A stretch of DNA of 64,000 nt from Tropicimonas sp033101155 (GTDB lineage Bacteria > Pseudomonadota > Alphaproteobacteria > Rhodobacterales > Rhodobacteraceae), in NCBI RefSeq assembly GCF_033101155.1, contig NZ_JAWMPX010000001.1:248001-312000 (forward strand), given 5' to 3'. How positions within the stretch are numbered: position 1 is the stretch's first letter; each line of letters opens with the position of its first letter. The notes below the pieces were generated by a model. That model saw only the letters and a program-made list of their open reading frames with translations. It was not told the origin of the DNA and did not search any database. Of this stretch, positions 8,286-17,063 are shown piece by piece. The position numbers were made by a program, and so were the translations under genes.

Positions 8286-10140
8286 TTCGACGCTCTTGTC
8301 GCCTGAGGTGCGCGAGGATCAAGGAAAGCGCCGCGGGAGTCATTCCGTCAATTCGCCCGGCTTGCGCCAATGTGCTCGGCCGGACCCGTTCGAGTTTGCT
8401 CCGGAGTTCGTTTGAAAGCCCCGCCAAGGCCGAATAGGCAAAACCGTTCGGGATCTTCCACGTTTCATCACGATTCAACGCCTCAACATCTTTCTGCTGG
8501 CGATCAATGTAATGTCGATAGAGCGCGTCCCGAGAGACCTGCTCAAGAACGCCGGGATCGTGGACGTCAAAGCCCGACATAAACTCGGAAAGGTTAGAAC
8601 CCGTGGCTCCGGGCAAAGCCAATGCATCAAGCAATGTCCGTTGTGGCCCATCCGGATTCACTTTGACACCCGCTTCGCAAAGCCTCCTCGACGACACCCG
8701 AACGCTTTGCATCGCAGACTTCAAACCATCAAGCGCTTTCTGCTTCCGTATGAAGGCGTCTTCTCGCCGCTTGGATACAATCCCAAGTTCCATTGCGAGA
8801 GGCGTCAGTCTTTGATCCGCATTGTCAGCACGTAGGGAAAGTCGGTATTCAGCACGCGACGTAAACATCCGATAGGGTTCACTCACACCCTGCGTCGTAA
8901 GATCGTCCACCATGACGCCGATATAGCTGGAGTGACGGGAAAACCCAACGGGCTCTCTCCCTGATACATAAGCAGCGGCATTCAGCCCAGCGACCATTCC
9001 CTGCGCGGCGGCCTCTTCATACCCGGTCGTACCATTGACCTGCCCCGCCAGATACAAACCGGGCAAAGACTTTGTCGCCAGTGTGTTGTCCAGGCTGCGC
9101 GGATCCACATAGTCATATTCAATCGCGTAGCCGGGTTGAAGGATAGCGCTGTTTTCCAATCCTCTAATGGAATGAACGTAGTCCTCCTGAACCTCGCGTG
9201 GAAGCGACGTTGAAATTCCGTTTGGATAGACCGTGTGGCTATCCAATCCCTCTGGCTCGAGGAAAATCTGATGAGACTGCTTTTCCGCGAAACGGACAAC
9301 CTTATCCTCGATGGATGGGCAATACCTCGGCCCCACTCCCTCGATATGTCCGCCATACATGGCCGATCTCGATAGGTTTTTACCAATTATTTCATGTGTT
9401 TGCGTGTTTGTGTGCGTGATCCCGCAGGAGATCTGTCGCGCAGTTGGCGCATCGGACAGAAACGAGAACATCGTGGGACGCGGGTCGCCTGGTTGCGCTT
9501 CCAAAACCTCCCAATTGATCGTTCGGCCATCCAGACGCGGCGGCGTCCCCGTTTTCAAACGCCCAGTATACAATCCTAAAGCGCGTAATTGCTCTGCAAG
9601 GAGAGTTGAGTTTTTGTCGCCGATCCTGCCACCTGAAGACTGTTCGTCCCCGATGTGAATAATGCCGTTCAAGAACGTTCCTGTTGTAAGAACAACAGCG
9701 CGGGCATGTATTTCTGATCCATCGGCAAGTCTGATACCAGAAACAGACTGGTCAGCCTGGATCAGTCCTGAGACTTCACCCGGCAATAACTGAAGTCCTT
9801 CGATCTTCGCGATCTCTTCACGCATCGCTGTCCGATAGATCATGCGATCAGCCTGCGCGCGCGGGCCTTGGACAGCTGGGCCCTTTTTGCGGTTCAGCAA
9901 ACGAAATTGAATACCCGCTCGATCGGCGATGCGGGCCATCAATCCATCAAGCGCGTCAATCTCCCGAACAAGATGTCCTTTACCCAAGCCACCTATGGCC
10001 GGGTTGCACGACATCACACCTAGGTCACTCTCTTTCAGAGTGACCAGTGCTGTCTTGACACCCATACGGGCGGCCGCCGCAGCTGCCTCGCAGCCGGCGT
10101 GTCCTCCGCCCACAACGACAACATCAAAATCGTGTTTCAC
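8278..10140 (-). CDS. mnmG: tRNA uridine-5-carboxymethylaminomethyl synthesis enzyme MnmG (GidA)
   Basis: This is a FAD-dependent partner of MnmE that modifies U34 in the wobble position of several tRNAs. The FAD-binding motif VVVGGGHAGCEAA is at the N-terminus, CNPAIGGLGKGHLVREID follows, and the GidA-associated C-terminal domain ends near the stop. No ATG is available. A GTG at 10140 has AAGGA nine bases upstream and gives 620 residues. A TTG at 10149 would add FHV but abuts the same AAGGA. A second parS overlaps the start. mnmE lies just upstream. Confidence 0.95.
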   Translation of the reverse strand: MKHDFDVVVVGGGHAGCEAAAAAARMGVKTALVTLKESDLGVMSCNPAIGGLGKGHLVREIDALDGLMARIADRAGIQFRLLNRKKGPAVQGPRAQADRMIYRTAMREEIAKIEGLQLLPGEVSGLIQADQSVSGIRLADGSEIHARAVVLTTGTFLNGIIHIGDEQSSGGRIGDKNSTLLAEQLRALGLYTGRLKTGTPPRLDGRTINWEVLEAQPGDPRPTMFSFLSDAPTARQISCGITHTNTQTHEIIGKNLSRSAMYGGHIEGVGPRYCPSIEDKVVRFAEKQSHQIFLEPEGLDSHTVYPNGISTSLPREVQEDYVHSIRGLENSAILQPGYAIEYDYVDPRSLDNTLATKSLPGLYLAGQVNGTTGYEEAAAQGMVAGLNAAAYVSGREPVGFSRHSSYIGVMVDDLTTQGVSEPYRMFTSRAEYRLSLRADNADQRLTPLAMELGIVSKRREDAFIRKQKALDGLKSAMQSVRVSSRRLCEAGVKVNPDGPQRTLLDALALPGATGSNLSEFMSGFDVHDPGVLEQVSRDALYRHYIDRQQKDVEALNRDETWKIPNGFAYSALAGLSNELRSKLERVRPSTLAQAGRIDGMTPAALSLILAHLRRQERRNA

Positions 10141-10148
10141 GTGAAACA
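10133..10148. promoter_or_regulatory. parS centromere site 2, at the mnmG start
   Basis: This is a second exact TGTTTCACGTGAAACA palindrome, 1.9 kb from the first. It covers the translation start of mnmG, so the possible start codons (TTG at its edge or the internal GTG) are set by the parS sequence. ParB bound here could in principle affect mnmG expression, but that is inference. Confidence 0.94.
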
Positions 10149-10152
10149 ATCC

Positions 10153-11433
10153 TTACTTGCCGATGCAAAAACTACTGAAGATCTCTCCCAAAAGATCTTC
10201 AACACCAATCCGTCCGACCAAAGAATCCACCTTCCGTGTGGCGATGCGTATCGACTCGGCACTGAGTTCAAGTTCAATATCGTCCGAGGATAGACTCCAC
10301 AATGCCATCTCCAAAGCATCAACTGACTCCGTAAGGGCCTCTTTGTGGCGAATTCTTGTGGCGACGCCTGTTTCAGCTACCCGCCCGGACAAAATGCGTG
10401 AAATATGTTCCATCAAGGGTGAAACGCCATCACCAGTCAGTCCCGAGATTCCCATCCCACTCAAATCTGGTGTCTGATCAGACTTCGGGACCAGAACAAT
10501 ATCATCTGGCTGAAGGCTCAGCTCGTCACTGACAGATCCTAACACAACACGAATATCGGCCGCTCTAGCTCTCTCCAGTGCGCGCTCAACACCCAGAGCC
10601 TCGATAGCATCGTCCGTTTCTCGAACGCCCGCTGTATCAAGAAAAGTCACAGGCATACCGCTCACATCCATGCGAACTTCAATCACATCACGCGTTGTGC
10701 CAGCAAATTCAGAGATAATCGCGGCCTCTCGACCCGCTAACCTGTTCAAAAGCGTTGATTTTCCAACATTTGGCGGACCGACAATAGCCACTTCAAAACC
10801 CGATCGAATCCGCTCCGCAACACCCACTCCGTTCACCTCGGAGCGGAAAGACGCGACCAGTGACTGAAGAATACTCGTGACCTCAGGCACAACATCTTCC
10901 GGAACTTCTTCGTCGGCAAAATCAATGCTGGCTTCAACGAGCGCGGCCGCCCGAATGAGATCCCGTCTCCAGGTTTCAACCTGCCGACCAAGGTCACCGT
11001 CAAATGTTCTGAAAGCCTGGACGCGTTGAGCTTCCGTTTCAGCGTCGATCAGATCCGCCAAGCCCTCCACTTCTGCCAGGTTAAGGCGCCCGTTCTCCAG
11101 GGCACGCCGCGTGAATTCACCGGGTTCAGCCGCACGCACGCGATCCAGACCAGAGAGCACCCGTGAAATACGCGAAATAACAGCCGGGCTGCCATGGGTC
11201 TGAAACTCAACAACATCTTCCCCGGTAAAACTGGCGCCCTTTGGAAAGAACAGAGTCAGAGCCTCGTCGATAACATCGCCCTGATGCCGAAGTCGCCGCA
11301 AGGATGCCATCCGCGGATCCGGAACGTCCCCGGCCAAAGACCGACAGACATTCCTCGCTTCCGTCCCTGAGACACGAACAATTGCCACGCCGGCACGGCC
11401 AGGCGCCGTGGCCAGAGCATAGATTGTATCCAT
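10153..11433 (-). CDS. mnmE: tRNA modification GTPase MnmE (TrmE)
   Basis: The 426-residue protein has an N-terminal folate-binding domain (DTIYALATAPGRAGVAIVRVSG), a central helical domain, an inserted Ras-like G domain with VGPPNVGKSTLLNRL and DTAGVRETDD, and the C-terminal CIGK motif whose cysteine is catalytic. MnmE and MnmG form the complex that installs the cmnm5 group on U34 of tRNA. It sits immediately upstream of mnmG. It is slightly shorter than the E. coli protein, as is usual in alphaproteobacteria. Confidence 0.97.
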   Translation of the reverse strand: MDTIYALATAPGRAGVAIVRVSGTEARNVCRSLAGDVPDPRMASLRRLRHQGDVIDEALTLFFPKGASFTGEDVVEFQTHGSPAVISRISRVLSGLDRVRAAEPGEFTRRALENGRLNLAEVEGLADLIDAETEAQRVQAFRTFDGDLGRQVETWRRDLIRAAALVEASIDFADEEVPEDVVPEVTSILQSLVASFRSEVNGVGVAERIRSGFEVAIVGPPNVGKSTLLNRLAGREAAIISEFAGTTRDVIEVRMDVSGMPVTFLDTAGVRETDDAIEALGVERALERARAADIRVVLGSVSDELSLQPDDIVLVPKSDQTPDLSGMGISGLTGDGVSPLMEHISRILSGRVAETGVATRIRHKEALTESVDALEMALWSLSSDDIELELSAESIRIATRKVDSLVGRIGVEDLLGEIFSSFCIGK

Positions 11434-11456
11434 CTCTCTCTCCGAAAACTAACCGG

Positions 11457-12728
11457 TCAGGTGTTCATCGAGTCGAAGAACTCTGCGTTTGTCTTTGTTT
11501 GCTTCAGTTTCGAAATCAGGAACTCGATTGCGTCTGTTGTCCCCATCGGATTCAGGATCCGACGTAGAACAAAGGTCTTCTGAAGATCAATCTTGTTCAC
11601 CAGAAGGTCTTCCTTCCGGGTGCCGGACTTCAGGATATCCATTGCCGGGAAGACCCGCTTGTCTGCAACCTTGCGGTCAAGAACGATCTCGGAGTTACCC
11701 GTACCCTTGAATTCTTCAAAGATAACCTCGTCCATCCGGCTGCCAGTGTCGATCAGCGCGGTTGCAATGATAGTCAAAGAACCGCCTTCTTCGATGTTCC
11801 GCGCCGCACCAAAGAAGCGCTTCGGTCGTTGCAACGCATTCGCATCGACACCACCGGTCAGAACCTTGCCGGAAGACGGGACGACGGTATTGAAAGCCCT
11901 ACCAAGTCTAGTGATCGAATCCAGAAGAATAACAACATCTCGTTTGTGTTCTATCAGACGCTTTGCCTTCTCGATCACCATTTCCGAGACAGCGACATGG
12001 CGAGTCGCCGGCTCATCAAAGGTCGAGGAAATGACCTCACCCTTAACACTGCGCTGCATGTCGGTGACTTCTTCCGGGCGTTCATCGATCAGGAGAACGA
12101 TGAGATAGCATTCCGGATGGTTTCGTTCGATCGAATGCGCAATGTTCTGCAGCAAGACGGTCTTACCGGTCCGAGGCGGTGCCACGATCAGACAACGTTG
12201 CCCTTTGCCGATCGGTGCGACGAGATCGATGATCCTCGCCGAACGATCCCGGATCGTGGGATCGTCGATCTCCATGTTCAACCGCTCATCGGGGTAGAGC
12301 GGCGTCAGGTTGTCGAAATTGACCTTGTGGCGCGCTTTCTCGGGTTCCTCGAAGTTGATCTGGGTGACTTTCGTCATCCCGAAATAGCGTTCATTCTCAC
12401 GCGGTGCCTGGATCACGCCATCAACGGTATCTCCCGTCCGCAGAGCGTGTTGCCGGATCATATCCGGGGAGACATAGATGTCATCGGGACCTGGCAGGTA
12501 ATTGGCCTCAGGCGACCGCAGGAAGCCAAACCCGTCCTGCATGACTTCGAGGACACCGTCTCCCGAGATTTCCCAACCATCCTCGGCACGCTCCTTCAGA
12601 ATGGCGAACATCATGTCGCCCTTCCGCATCGTGGATGCGTTGTCGATCTCCAGTTCCTCCGCCACGGCAAGAAGATCTTTGGGGGTCTTTGCCTTGAGTT
12701 CGGAAAGCGTAAGGGAGGTGTCAGCCAT
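11457..12728 (-). CDS. rho: Transcription termination factor Rho
   Basis: The 423-residue hexameric RNA helicase ends transcription at C-rich, unstructured RNA. It shows the Rho N-terminal fold (LTLSELKAKTPKDLLAVAEEL), the cold-shock-like RNA-binding domain with GFGFLRSPEANYLPGPDDIYVS, Walker A APPRTGKTVLL and Walker B VVILLDSITRLGRA. The ATG at 12728 matches the family start. The frame is open 24 codons further upstream but that stretch looks non-coding. The order rho-mnmE-mnmG-rsmG-parAB is a hallmark of alphaproteobacterial origin regions. Confidence 0.97.
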   Translation of the reverse strand: MADTSLTLSELKAKTPKDLLAVAEELEIDNASTMRKGDMMFAILKERAEDGWEISGDGVLEVMQDGFGFLRSPEANYLPGPDDIYVSPDMIRQHALRTGDTVDGVIQAPRENERYFGMTKVTQINFEEPEKARHKVNFDNLTPLYPDERLNMEIDDPTIRDRSARIIDLVAPIGKGQRCLIVAPPRTGKTVLLQNIAHSIERNHPECYLIVLLIDERPEEVTDMQRSVKGEVISSTFDEPATRHVAVSEMVIEKAKRLIEHKRDVVILLDSITRLGRAFNTVVPSSGKVLTGGVDANALQRPKRFFGAARNIEEGGSLTIIATALIDTGSRMDEVIFEEFKGTGNSEIVLDRKVADKRVFPAMDILKSGTRKEDLLVNKIDLQKTFVLRRILNPMGTTDAIEFLISKLKQTKTNAEFFDSMNT

Positions 12729-12869
12729 GTAAATATATCCTGCTCCGGAAAATCCGGTCGCGATGTCGTCTTGAATGGAGGGACCTGGCAGGACTGCCAT
12801 TGCTGGTCGATCTAGGAAGTTTCGAGCCGGGAGTCAATTCCTGCCCTGTTCAACTTAGCCAATAAGTGG

Positions 12870-13322
12870 TCAGAACCGGACAATGACAGAGATGACGATC
12901 ACGATCATCAAGACTGTCGGAAGCTCGTTCATCATCCTGTAAGTCCGACCCGACAGCTTGAACTCGCCTTTTACAAAATCATGTCGATGCGCCGCGAGCC
13001 ACATATGGAACCAAGTCATCGCCAGGATAGACAGACCCTTGGTGTAGGGCCAGACGGCTGACCAATCCACGATCCCGGGTGTGAGGACCAGCAGCAGTCC
13101 AAACAGCCAGCTCGCGATCATGGAAGGGTTCATGATCAGCTTCAGCAGCTTCCTCTCCATCATCTGGAAGACGGTATCCATCTCTGTCCCGGCTTCTGTC
13201 TTCTCGGTATGATGGACATAGAGGCGCGGCAAGTAGAACAGACCGGCCATCCAGGCAATCACGGAGATCACATGCAGGGCCTTTATCCAGAGATAGCCAT
13301 TGGCAAGCCAGTCACCGATCAT
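12870..13322 (-). CDS. hemJ: Protoporphyrinogen IX oxidase HemJ
   Basis: The 150-residue membrane protein has four predicted transmembrane helices and the N-terminal signature LWIKALHVISVIAWMAGLFYLPRLYVHH, whose histidines are conserved in HemJ (UPF0093). HemJ oxidises protoporphyrinogen IX to protoporphyrin IX in heme synthesis in bacteria lacking HemG and HemY. It is separated from rho by 141 bases and borders the probable replication origin, so a hem gene flanks oriC here as hemE does in Caulobacter. Confidence 0.92.
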   Translation of the reverse strand: MIGDWLANGYLWIKALHVISVIAWMAGLFYLPRLYVHHTEKTEAGTEMDTVFQMMERKLLKLIMNPSMIASWLFGLLLVLTPGIVDWSAVWPYTKGLSILAMTWFHMWLAAHRHDFVKGEFKLSGRTYRMMNELPTVLMIVIVISVIVRF

Positions 13323-13733
13323 TGCATATCTCCCCTTGGACCAAGCCGAGCCACCTAAATATAAATAAGTAAGAAAGAAAAGATGTTGTTGTTGTAGGGC
13401 CTGTGCATTTGTGGATTATCGAGTCTTCCACCGTCTTTCACACACCTTCGACAGGGATATCCTGAGACATCCACCGGCGTCGCTTTTCAGTATTTTTACA
13501 AATAAATTCAATGATTTAGATATTTTTTAACAGTGGACTATCCCGTGGATACATTTCGACCAGACCTTGTGTGAGCTAACTATCCCAATACAGCTTGCTC
13601 GACTTCTCCACGTGGATCGAACAGACTGGAACGGGCCGAGATCCGGGTCGGAGCCAGGGACTGGCATTTCTGTCCCCATCGGGCCACAAGGGTTCCCGAT
13701 CAAACCCCCAAGCTTTTCCACGAGGATGTCCAC
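13323..13733. other. Probable chromosomal replication origin (oriC)
   Basis: This 411-base segment holds no credible gene. Bases 13491-13530 contain only four G/C in 40, a likely unwinding element, and 13359-13395 is a second AT-rich run. DnaA-box-like sequences are TGTGGATTA (13410-13418), CGTGGATAC (13544-13552), TTCTCCACG (13604-13612), CGTGGATCG (13611-13619) and TTTTCCACG (13714-13722, fits TTWTNCACR). Most differ from TTATCCACA by one or two bases. A GANTC site (CcrM type) is at 13421. The neighbours maf-aroE-coaE-dnaQ on one side and rho-parAB on the other are those expected for an alphaproteobacterial origin. dnaA itself is not in the window. Confidence 0.72.
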
Positions 13734-14330
13734 ATGCCGAACCTGGTCCTCGCGTCAGCTTCCGAAATCCGGGCGCAGCTCTTGCGCAATGCGGGTCTTG
13801 GTTTCGAGACCGCCCGGGCTCGTATTGATGAGGACAGCCTGCGCCGCGCCATGGAGGCCGAAGGAGTTTCGCCGCGCGACATGGCCGACCACCTCGCCGA
13901 GTCAAAAGCCTTCAAGATCGCCACCCGTCAACCGGACGCGTTGGTCCTCGGGTGCGATCAGATCCTTGAATTCGAAAATCACGCGCTCGCCAAGCCAAAC
14001 TCGGAAGACGACGCGGTTCAACAAATCCTCTCCATGTCCGGCCAGACCCATTTCCTTCATTCAGCCGCAATCCTGATCGAAGCTGAACAGGTGATCTGGC
14101 GGCATGTTGCGACGGTTCGGCTGACGATGCGATCCCTTTCGAAGGCCTATGTCGAAGATTATGTTGCCCGAAACTGGTCCGAGATACGCCACTGCGTCGG
14201 CGCGTATCAACTCGAAGCGGAGGGCAGCCGCCTCTTCACCCGGATTGAAGGGGACTACTTTTCCGTTCTCGGGCTTCCGTTATTGCCGCTCTTGGATCAT
14301 CTTGCACTCAGGGGAGTGATCGAAACATGA
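13734..14330 (+). CDS. maf: Maf family nucleotide pyrophosphatase
   Basis: The 198-residue protein begins LVLASASEIRAQLL, the Maf substrate-loop motif, and carries LGCDQILEFENHALAKP, the equivalent of the catalytic acidic region. Maf proteins hydrolyse dTTP, UTP and modified pyrimidine nucleotides and are linked to septum inhibition. The start is an ATG inside the last DnaA-box-rich part of the presumed oriC. The 3' end overlaps aroE by four bases, so the two are translationally coupled. Confidence 0.93.
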   Translation: MPNLVLASASEIRAQLLRNAGLGFETARARIDEDSLRRAMEAEGVSPRDMADHLAESKAFKIATRQPDALVLGCDQILEFENHALAKPNSEDDAVQQILSMSGQTHFLHSAAILIEAEQVIWRHVATVRLTMRSLSKAYVEDYVARNWSEIRHCVGAYQLEAEGSRLFTRIEGDYFSVLGLPLLPLLDHLALRGVIET

Positions 14331-15160
14331 CCAAACGGATTCCGCTCGCCGGCGTTATTGGTGCGCCGATTGGACATTCACTTTCGCCGCGGCTGCACGG
14401 CCACTGGTTGAAGAGTTACGGCATTTCCGGACACTATATTCCCATGGAAGTCGCCCCGGAGGATCTTGCGAACATTCTTCAAGCCCTTCCCCGCATGGGT
14501 TTTGTTGGTGTCAACGTCACCATCCCACACAAGGAAGCCGCGCTTTCCCTGGCCAATCTCGTCACCGACCGAGCTGCTCTCATCGGTGCTGCCAACACGT
14601 TGATTTTCAACGAGGATGGCCGAATTCACGCTGATAATACCGATGGCCACGGCTTCCTTGCCAACCTTCGTCAGAATGCGCCTGGCTGGAATGCCCAGTC
14701 TGGCCCGGCCGCCGTTTTTGGAGCTGGCGGTGCGTCTCGCGCCATCGTCACGGCCTTGCTGGATGCCGGGACTCCGGAGATTCGTCTCACCAATCGGACA
14801 CGCGGCCGCGCTGAGGCGCTTCGCTCCGAATTCGGTCCCAAGATCTCGGTCCATGACTGGGTCCATGCGGGCTCGATGCTTGCCGGCGCCGCGACCGTCG
14901 TCAATACGACCTCGCTTGGCATGATCGGCAAGCCGGACTTCAAGGTACCACTCGATGCAATCGAGCCGGAGGCGGTGGTCAACGACCTCGTCTATGCGCC
15001 GTTGCGAACACCGTTCCTCGAAGACGCGGCTGCCCGCGGTTGCCGCACCGTTGATGGTCTCGGCATGTTGCTGCACCAGGCTGCGCCGGGCTTCGAGCGC
15101 TGGTTCGGCCTGCGTCCTGAAGTGAATGAGGACCTGCGAAGGGCGGTGCTTGATCGATGA
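14327..15160 (+). CDS. aroE: Shikimate dehydrogenase (NADP+)
   Basis: The 277-residue enzyme reduces 3-dehydroshikimate to shikimate in aromatic amino acid synthesis. Visible features are GVIGAPIGHSLSPRLHGHW at the substrate site, NVTIPHKEAAL with the catalytic lysine, NTDGHGF, the NADP-binding GAGGASRAIVTALL, and NRTRGRAEAL. It overlaps maf upstream and coaE downstream by four bases each, forming a compact operon. Confidence 0.96.
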   Translation: MTKRIPLAGVIGAPIGHSLSPRLHGHWLKSYGISGHYIPMEVAPEDLANILQALPRMGFVGVNVTIPHKEAALSLANLVTDRAALIGAANTLIFNEDGRIHADNTDGHGFLANLRQNAPGWNAQSGPAAVFGAGGASRAIVTALLDAGTPEIRLTNRTRGRAEALRSEFGPKISVHDWVHAGSMLAGAATVVNTTSLGMIGKPDFKVPLDAIEPEAVVNDLVYAPLRTPFLEDAAARGCRTVDGLGMLLHQAAPGFERWFGLRPEVNEDLRRAVLDR

Positions 15161-15750
15161 CCGCCCCCTTTCTGATTGGCCTTACCGGTTCCATCGGAAT
15201 GGGCAAATCGACCACCGCAGCGATGTTTGCCGACGAGGGTATTCCCGTCTGGGATGCCGATGCAGCGGTCCATCGTCTTTATGCACCGGGCGGGGCAGCC
15301 GTAGAGCCGATCCGGTCGTTGCGCCCCGAGGCCATCTTGGATGGTTCTGTCAGCCGTCATGCGCTCAAGGCCTGGATTGCCGAAGATGAGACCGCGCTGC
15401 ACAGGATCGAAGCTCTGGTGCACCCTCTTGTTGCTCAGGATCGTGCGACCTTCATCGCAACGAGCACCGCGCCGATCCTACTCCTTGATATCCCGCTCCT
15501 TTTCGAAATGGGCACCGCAGATCAGATGGATCTGACCATCGTCGTCTCCGTGCCGGCGACAGAGCAGCGTCGTCGTGTTCTCGCGCGCCCGGGCATGACG
15601 GCGGAACAATTCCAGAAAATCCTTGCCAAGCAGATGCCCGACGCTGAAAAACGCGCTCGCGCTGACGTGATTGTCGACACATCGACCCTCACTGGTGCCC
15701 GAAACCAAGTCCAATCCCTCGTAGAAGAATTGAGGCAGATACATGCGTGA
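15157..15750 (+). CDS. coaE: Dephospho-CoA kinase
   Basis: The 197-residue P-loop kinase performs the last step of coenzyme A synthesis, phosphorylating the 3'-hydroxyl of dephospho-CoA. The Walker A is GLTGSIGMGKSTTAAMF, with DADAAVHRLY, a conserved HP in ALVHPLVAQDR, and DIPLLFE. It is coupled to aroE by a four-base overlap and to dnaQ by an eight-base overlap. This order is conserved next to the origin in alphaproteobacteria. Confidence 0.96.
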   Translation: MTAPFLIGLTGSIGMGKSTTAAMFADEGIPVWDADAAVHRLYAPGGAAVEPIRSLRPEAILDGSVSRHALKAWIAEDETALHRIEALVHPLVAQDRATFIATSTAPILLLDIPLLFEMGTADQMDLTIVVSVPATEQRRRVLARPGMTAEQFQKILAKQMPDAEKRARADVIVDTSTLTGARNQVQSLVEELRQIHA

Positions 15751-16432
15751 AATCGTGATGGATACGGAGACAACCGGTCTCGACCCGTTCGATGGCCATC
15801 GGATCGTCGAGATCGGTGGGGTGGAACTGGAAAACCACGTTCCCACCGGTCGCACCTACCACCAATATATAAATCCGCGCCGCGACATGCCAATCGAAGC
15901 TTTCAACGTTCACGGCCTGTCAGAGCAGTTCCTCTCCGACAAGCCGCTGTTCGAGGTCATCGCGCAGGATTTTGTCGGTTTCGTGGGTGACGCCGTGCTC
16001 GTGATCCACAACGCGCCATTCGACATGAAGTTCCTCAATGCGGAGCTGGATTGGGCCGGCTTTCCGCAACTCCCGCTGAAACAGGCGCTCGACACGCTGG
16101 AAATGGCGCGGAAACGCTTTGCCGGGTCCAACAACACACTCGACGGTCTTTGCCGTCGCTTCAATATCGACAACTCGTCACGGACCCTGCACGGCGCCCT
16201 GCTCGACTCCGAGATCCTGGCCGATGTCTATCTTGAGCTCATCGGTGGTCGTCAGCCGGATTTCGCCCTCGCCACCAATGCGCAGGCGAACAGGACAACC
16301 GGCACAGCCTGGCGTCCGAAGCCACGATCGACCGCCCTGCCCGCGCGTTTGACAGAAGAAGAGCGCGCCGCCCACGCGAAGCTCATCGAAAGCCTCGGGG
16401 ACGACGCGCTCTGGAAAACTTTCGAAGCCTGA
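15743..16432 (+). CDS. dnaQ: DNA polymerase III epsilon subunit (3'-5' proofreading exonuclease)
   Basis: The 229-residue protein has the DEDDh exonuclease motifs: ExoI MDTETTGLDP, ExoII VIHNAPFDMKFLN and ExoIII HGALLDSEILADVYLEL. It is the proofreading subunit bound to the DnaE polymerase, and the C-terminal segment would carry the alpha-binding part. It is the last gene of the maf-aroE-coaE-dnaQ run and converges with secB across a 39-base gap that contains a GC-rich inverted repeat. Confidence 0.96.
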   Translation: MREIVMDTETTGLDPFDGHRIVEIGGVELENHVPTGRTYHQYINPRRDMPIEAFNVHGLSEQFLSDKPLFEVIAQDFVGFVGDAVLVIHNAPFDMKFLNAELDWAGFPQLPLKQALDTLEMARKRFAGSNNTLDGLCRRFNIDNSSRTLHGALLDSEILADVYLELIGGRQPDFALATNAQANRTTGTAWRPKPRSTALPARLTEEERAAHAKLIESLGDDALWKTFEA

Positions 16433-16471
16433 TCGGGGGCGCCGCTTCCAGCGACCCCGGTTGTGCAGGGC

Positions 16472-16999
16472 TTAGGCGTCCGGCTTTGCCTTGGCGGCTT
16501 GCTCTGCCTGCGCCCGCCGGATCAGCTCCTGGCGGTACAGCGCGACGAAATCGACATTGTCGAGGTTGAGCGGCGGGAATCCGCCATCGCGGGTCACGTC
16601 AGACACGATGCGACGCACAAACGGGAAGAGCATCCGCGGGCATTCGATCAGCAGGAAGGGGTGCAGCTGTTCTTCGGCCACGTTCTCGATCAGGAAGATG
16701 CCACCATATTCCAGTTCCAGCAGGAAGAGCGGCGACTTGTCCTCGCTCTTGTTGCGGCTTTCGACCTTGAACTTGCAGACGACCTCGAACTGGTTCTCGA
16801 CGCTGCGCTTCTTGGCATCAAGATTGACCTGAACCTGAACATCGGGCGAGACCTCGCCGTTCACGCCCTTTTGAGCGACGATGTTTTCGAAGGACATGTC
16901 CCGGATATACTGACCGAGCACCTGCATTTTCGGCTGCGCCGGCGGCTGTTGCGCCGCGCCGTCAGGGGCCGCGCCGGTGTCACTGGGTTGATCGGACAT
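16472..16999 (-). CDS. secB: Protein-export chaperone SecB
   Basis: The 175-residue tetrameric chaperone keeps precursors unfolded and hands them to SecA. The family core is visible: QYIRDMSFENI, LEYGGIFLIENV and LLIECPRMLFPFVRRIVSDVTRDGGFPPLNLDNVDF. The N-terminus is a low-complexity alanine/proline tail. The ATG at 16999 is chosen although the frame runs nine codons further upstream. Proximity to dnaQ and fxsA matches other Rhodobacteraceae. Confidence 0.96.
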   Translation of the reverse strand: MSDQPSDTGAAPDGAAQQPPAQPKMQVLGQYIRDMSFENIVAQKGVNGEVSPDVQVQVNLDAKKRSVENQFEVVCKFKVESRNKSEDKSPLFLLELEYGGIFLIENVAEEQLHPFLLIECPRMLFPFVRRIVSDVTRDGGFPPLNLDNVDFVALYRQELIRRAQAEQAAKAKPDA

Positions 17000-17063
17000 T
17001 TTCGTCTCCAGAAATGATTGTTCCACAGGTTTGCTGCGGCCTTATCAGACCACGCCGGTCGCC

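Noticed and set aside
16433..16471. Terminator between dnaQ and secB
   Set aside because: A GC-rich inverted repeat (CGGGG...CCCCG) is present but has a long loop and no T run on either strand.
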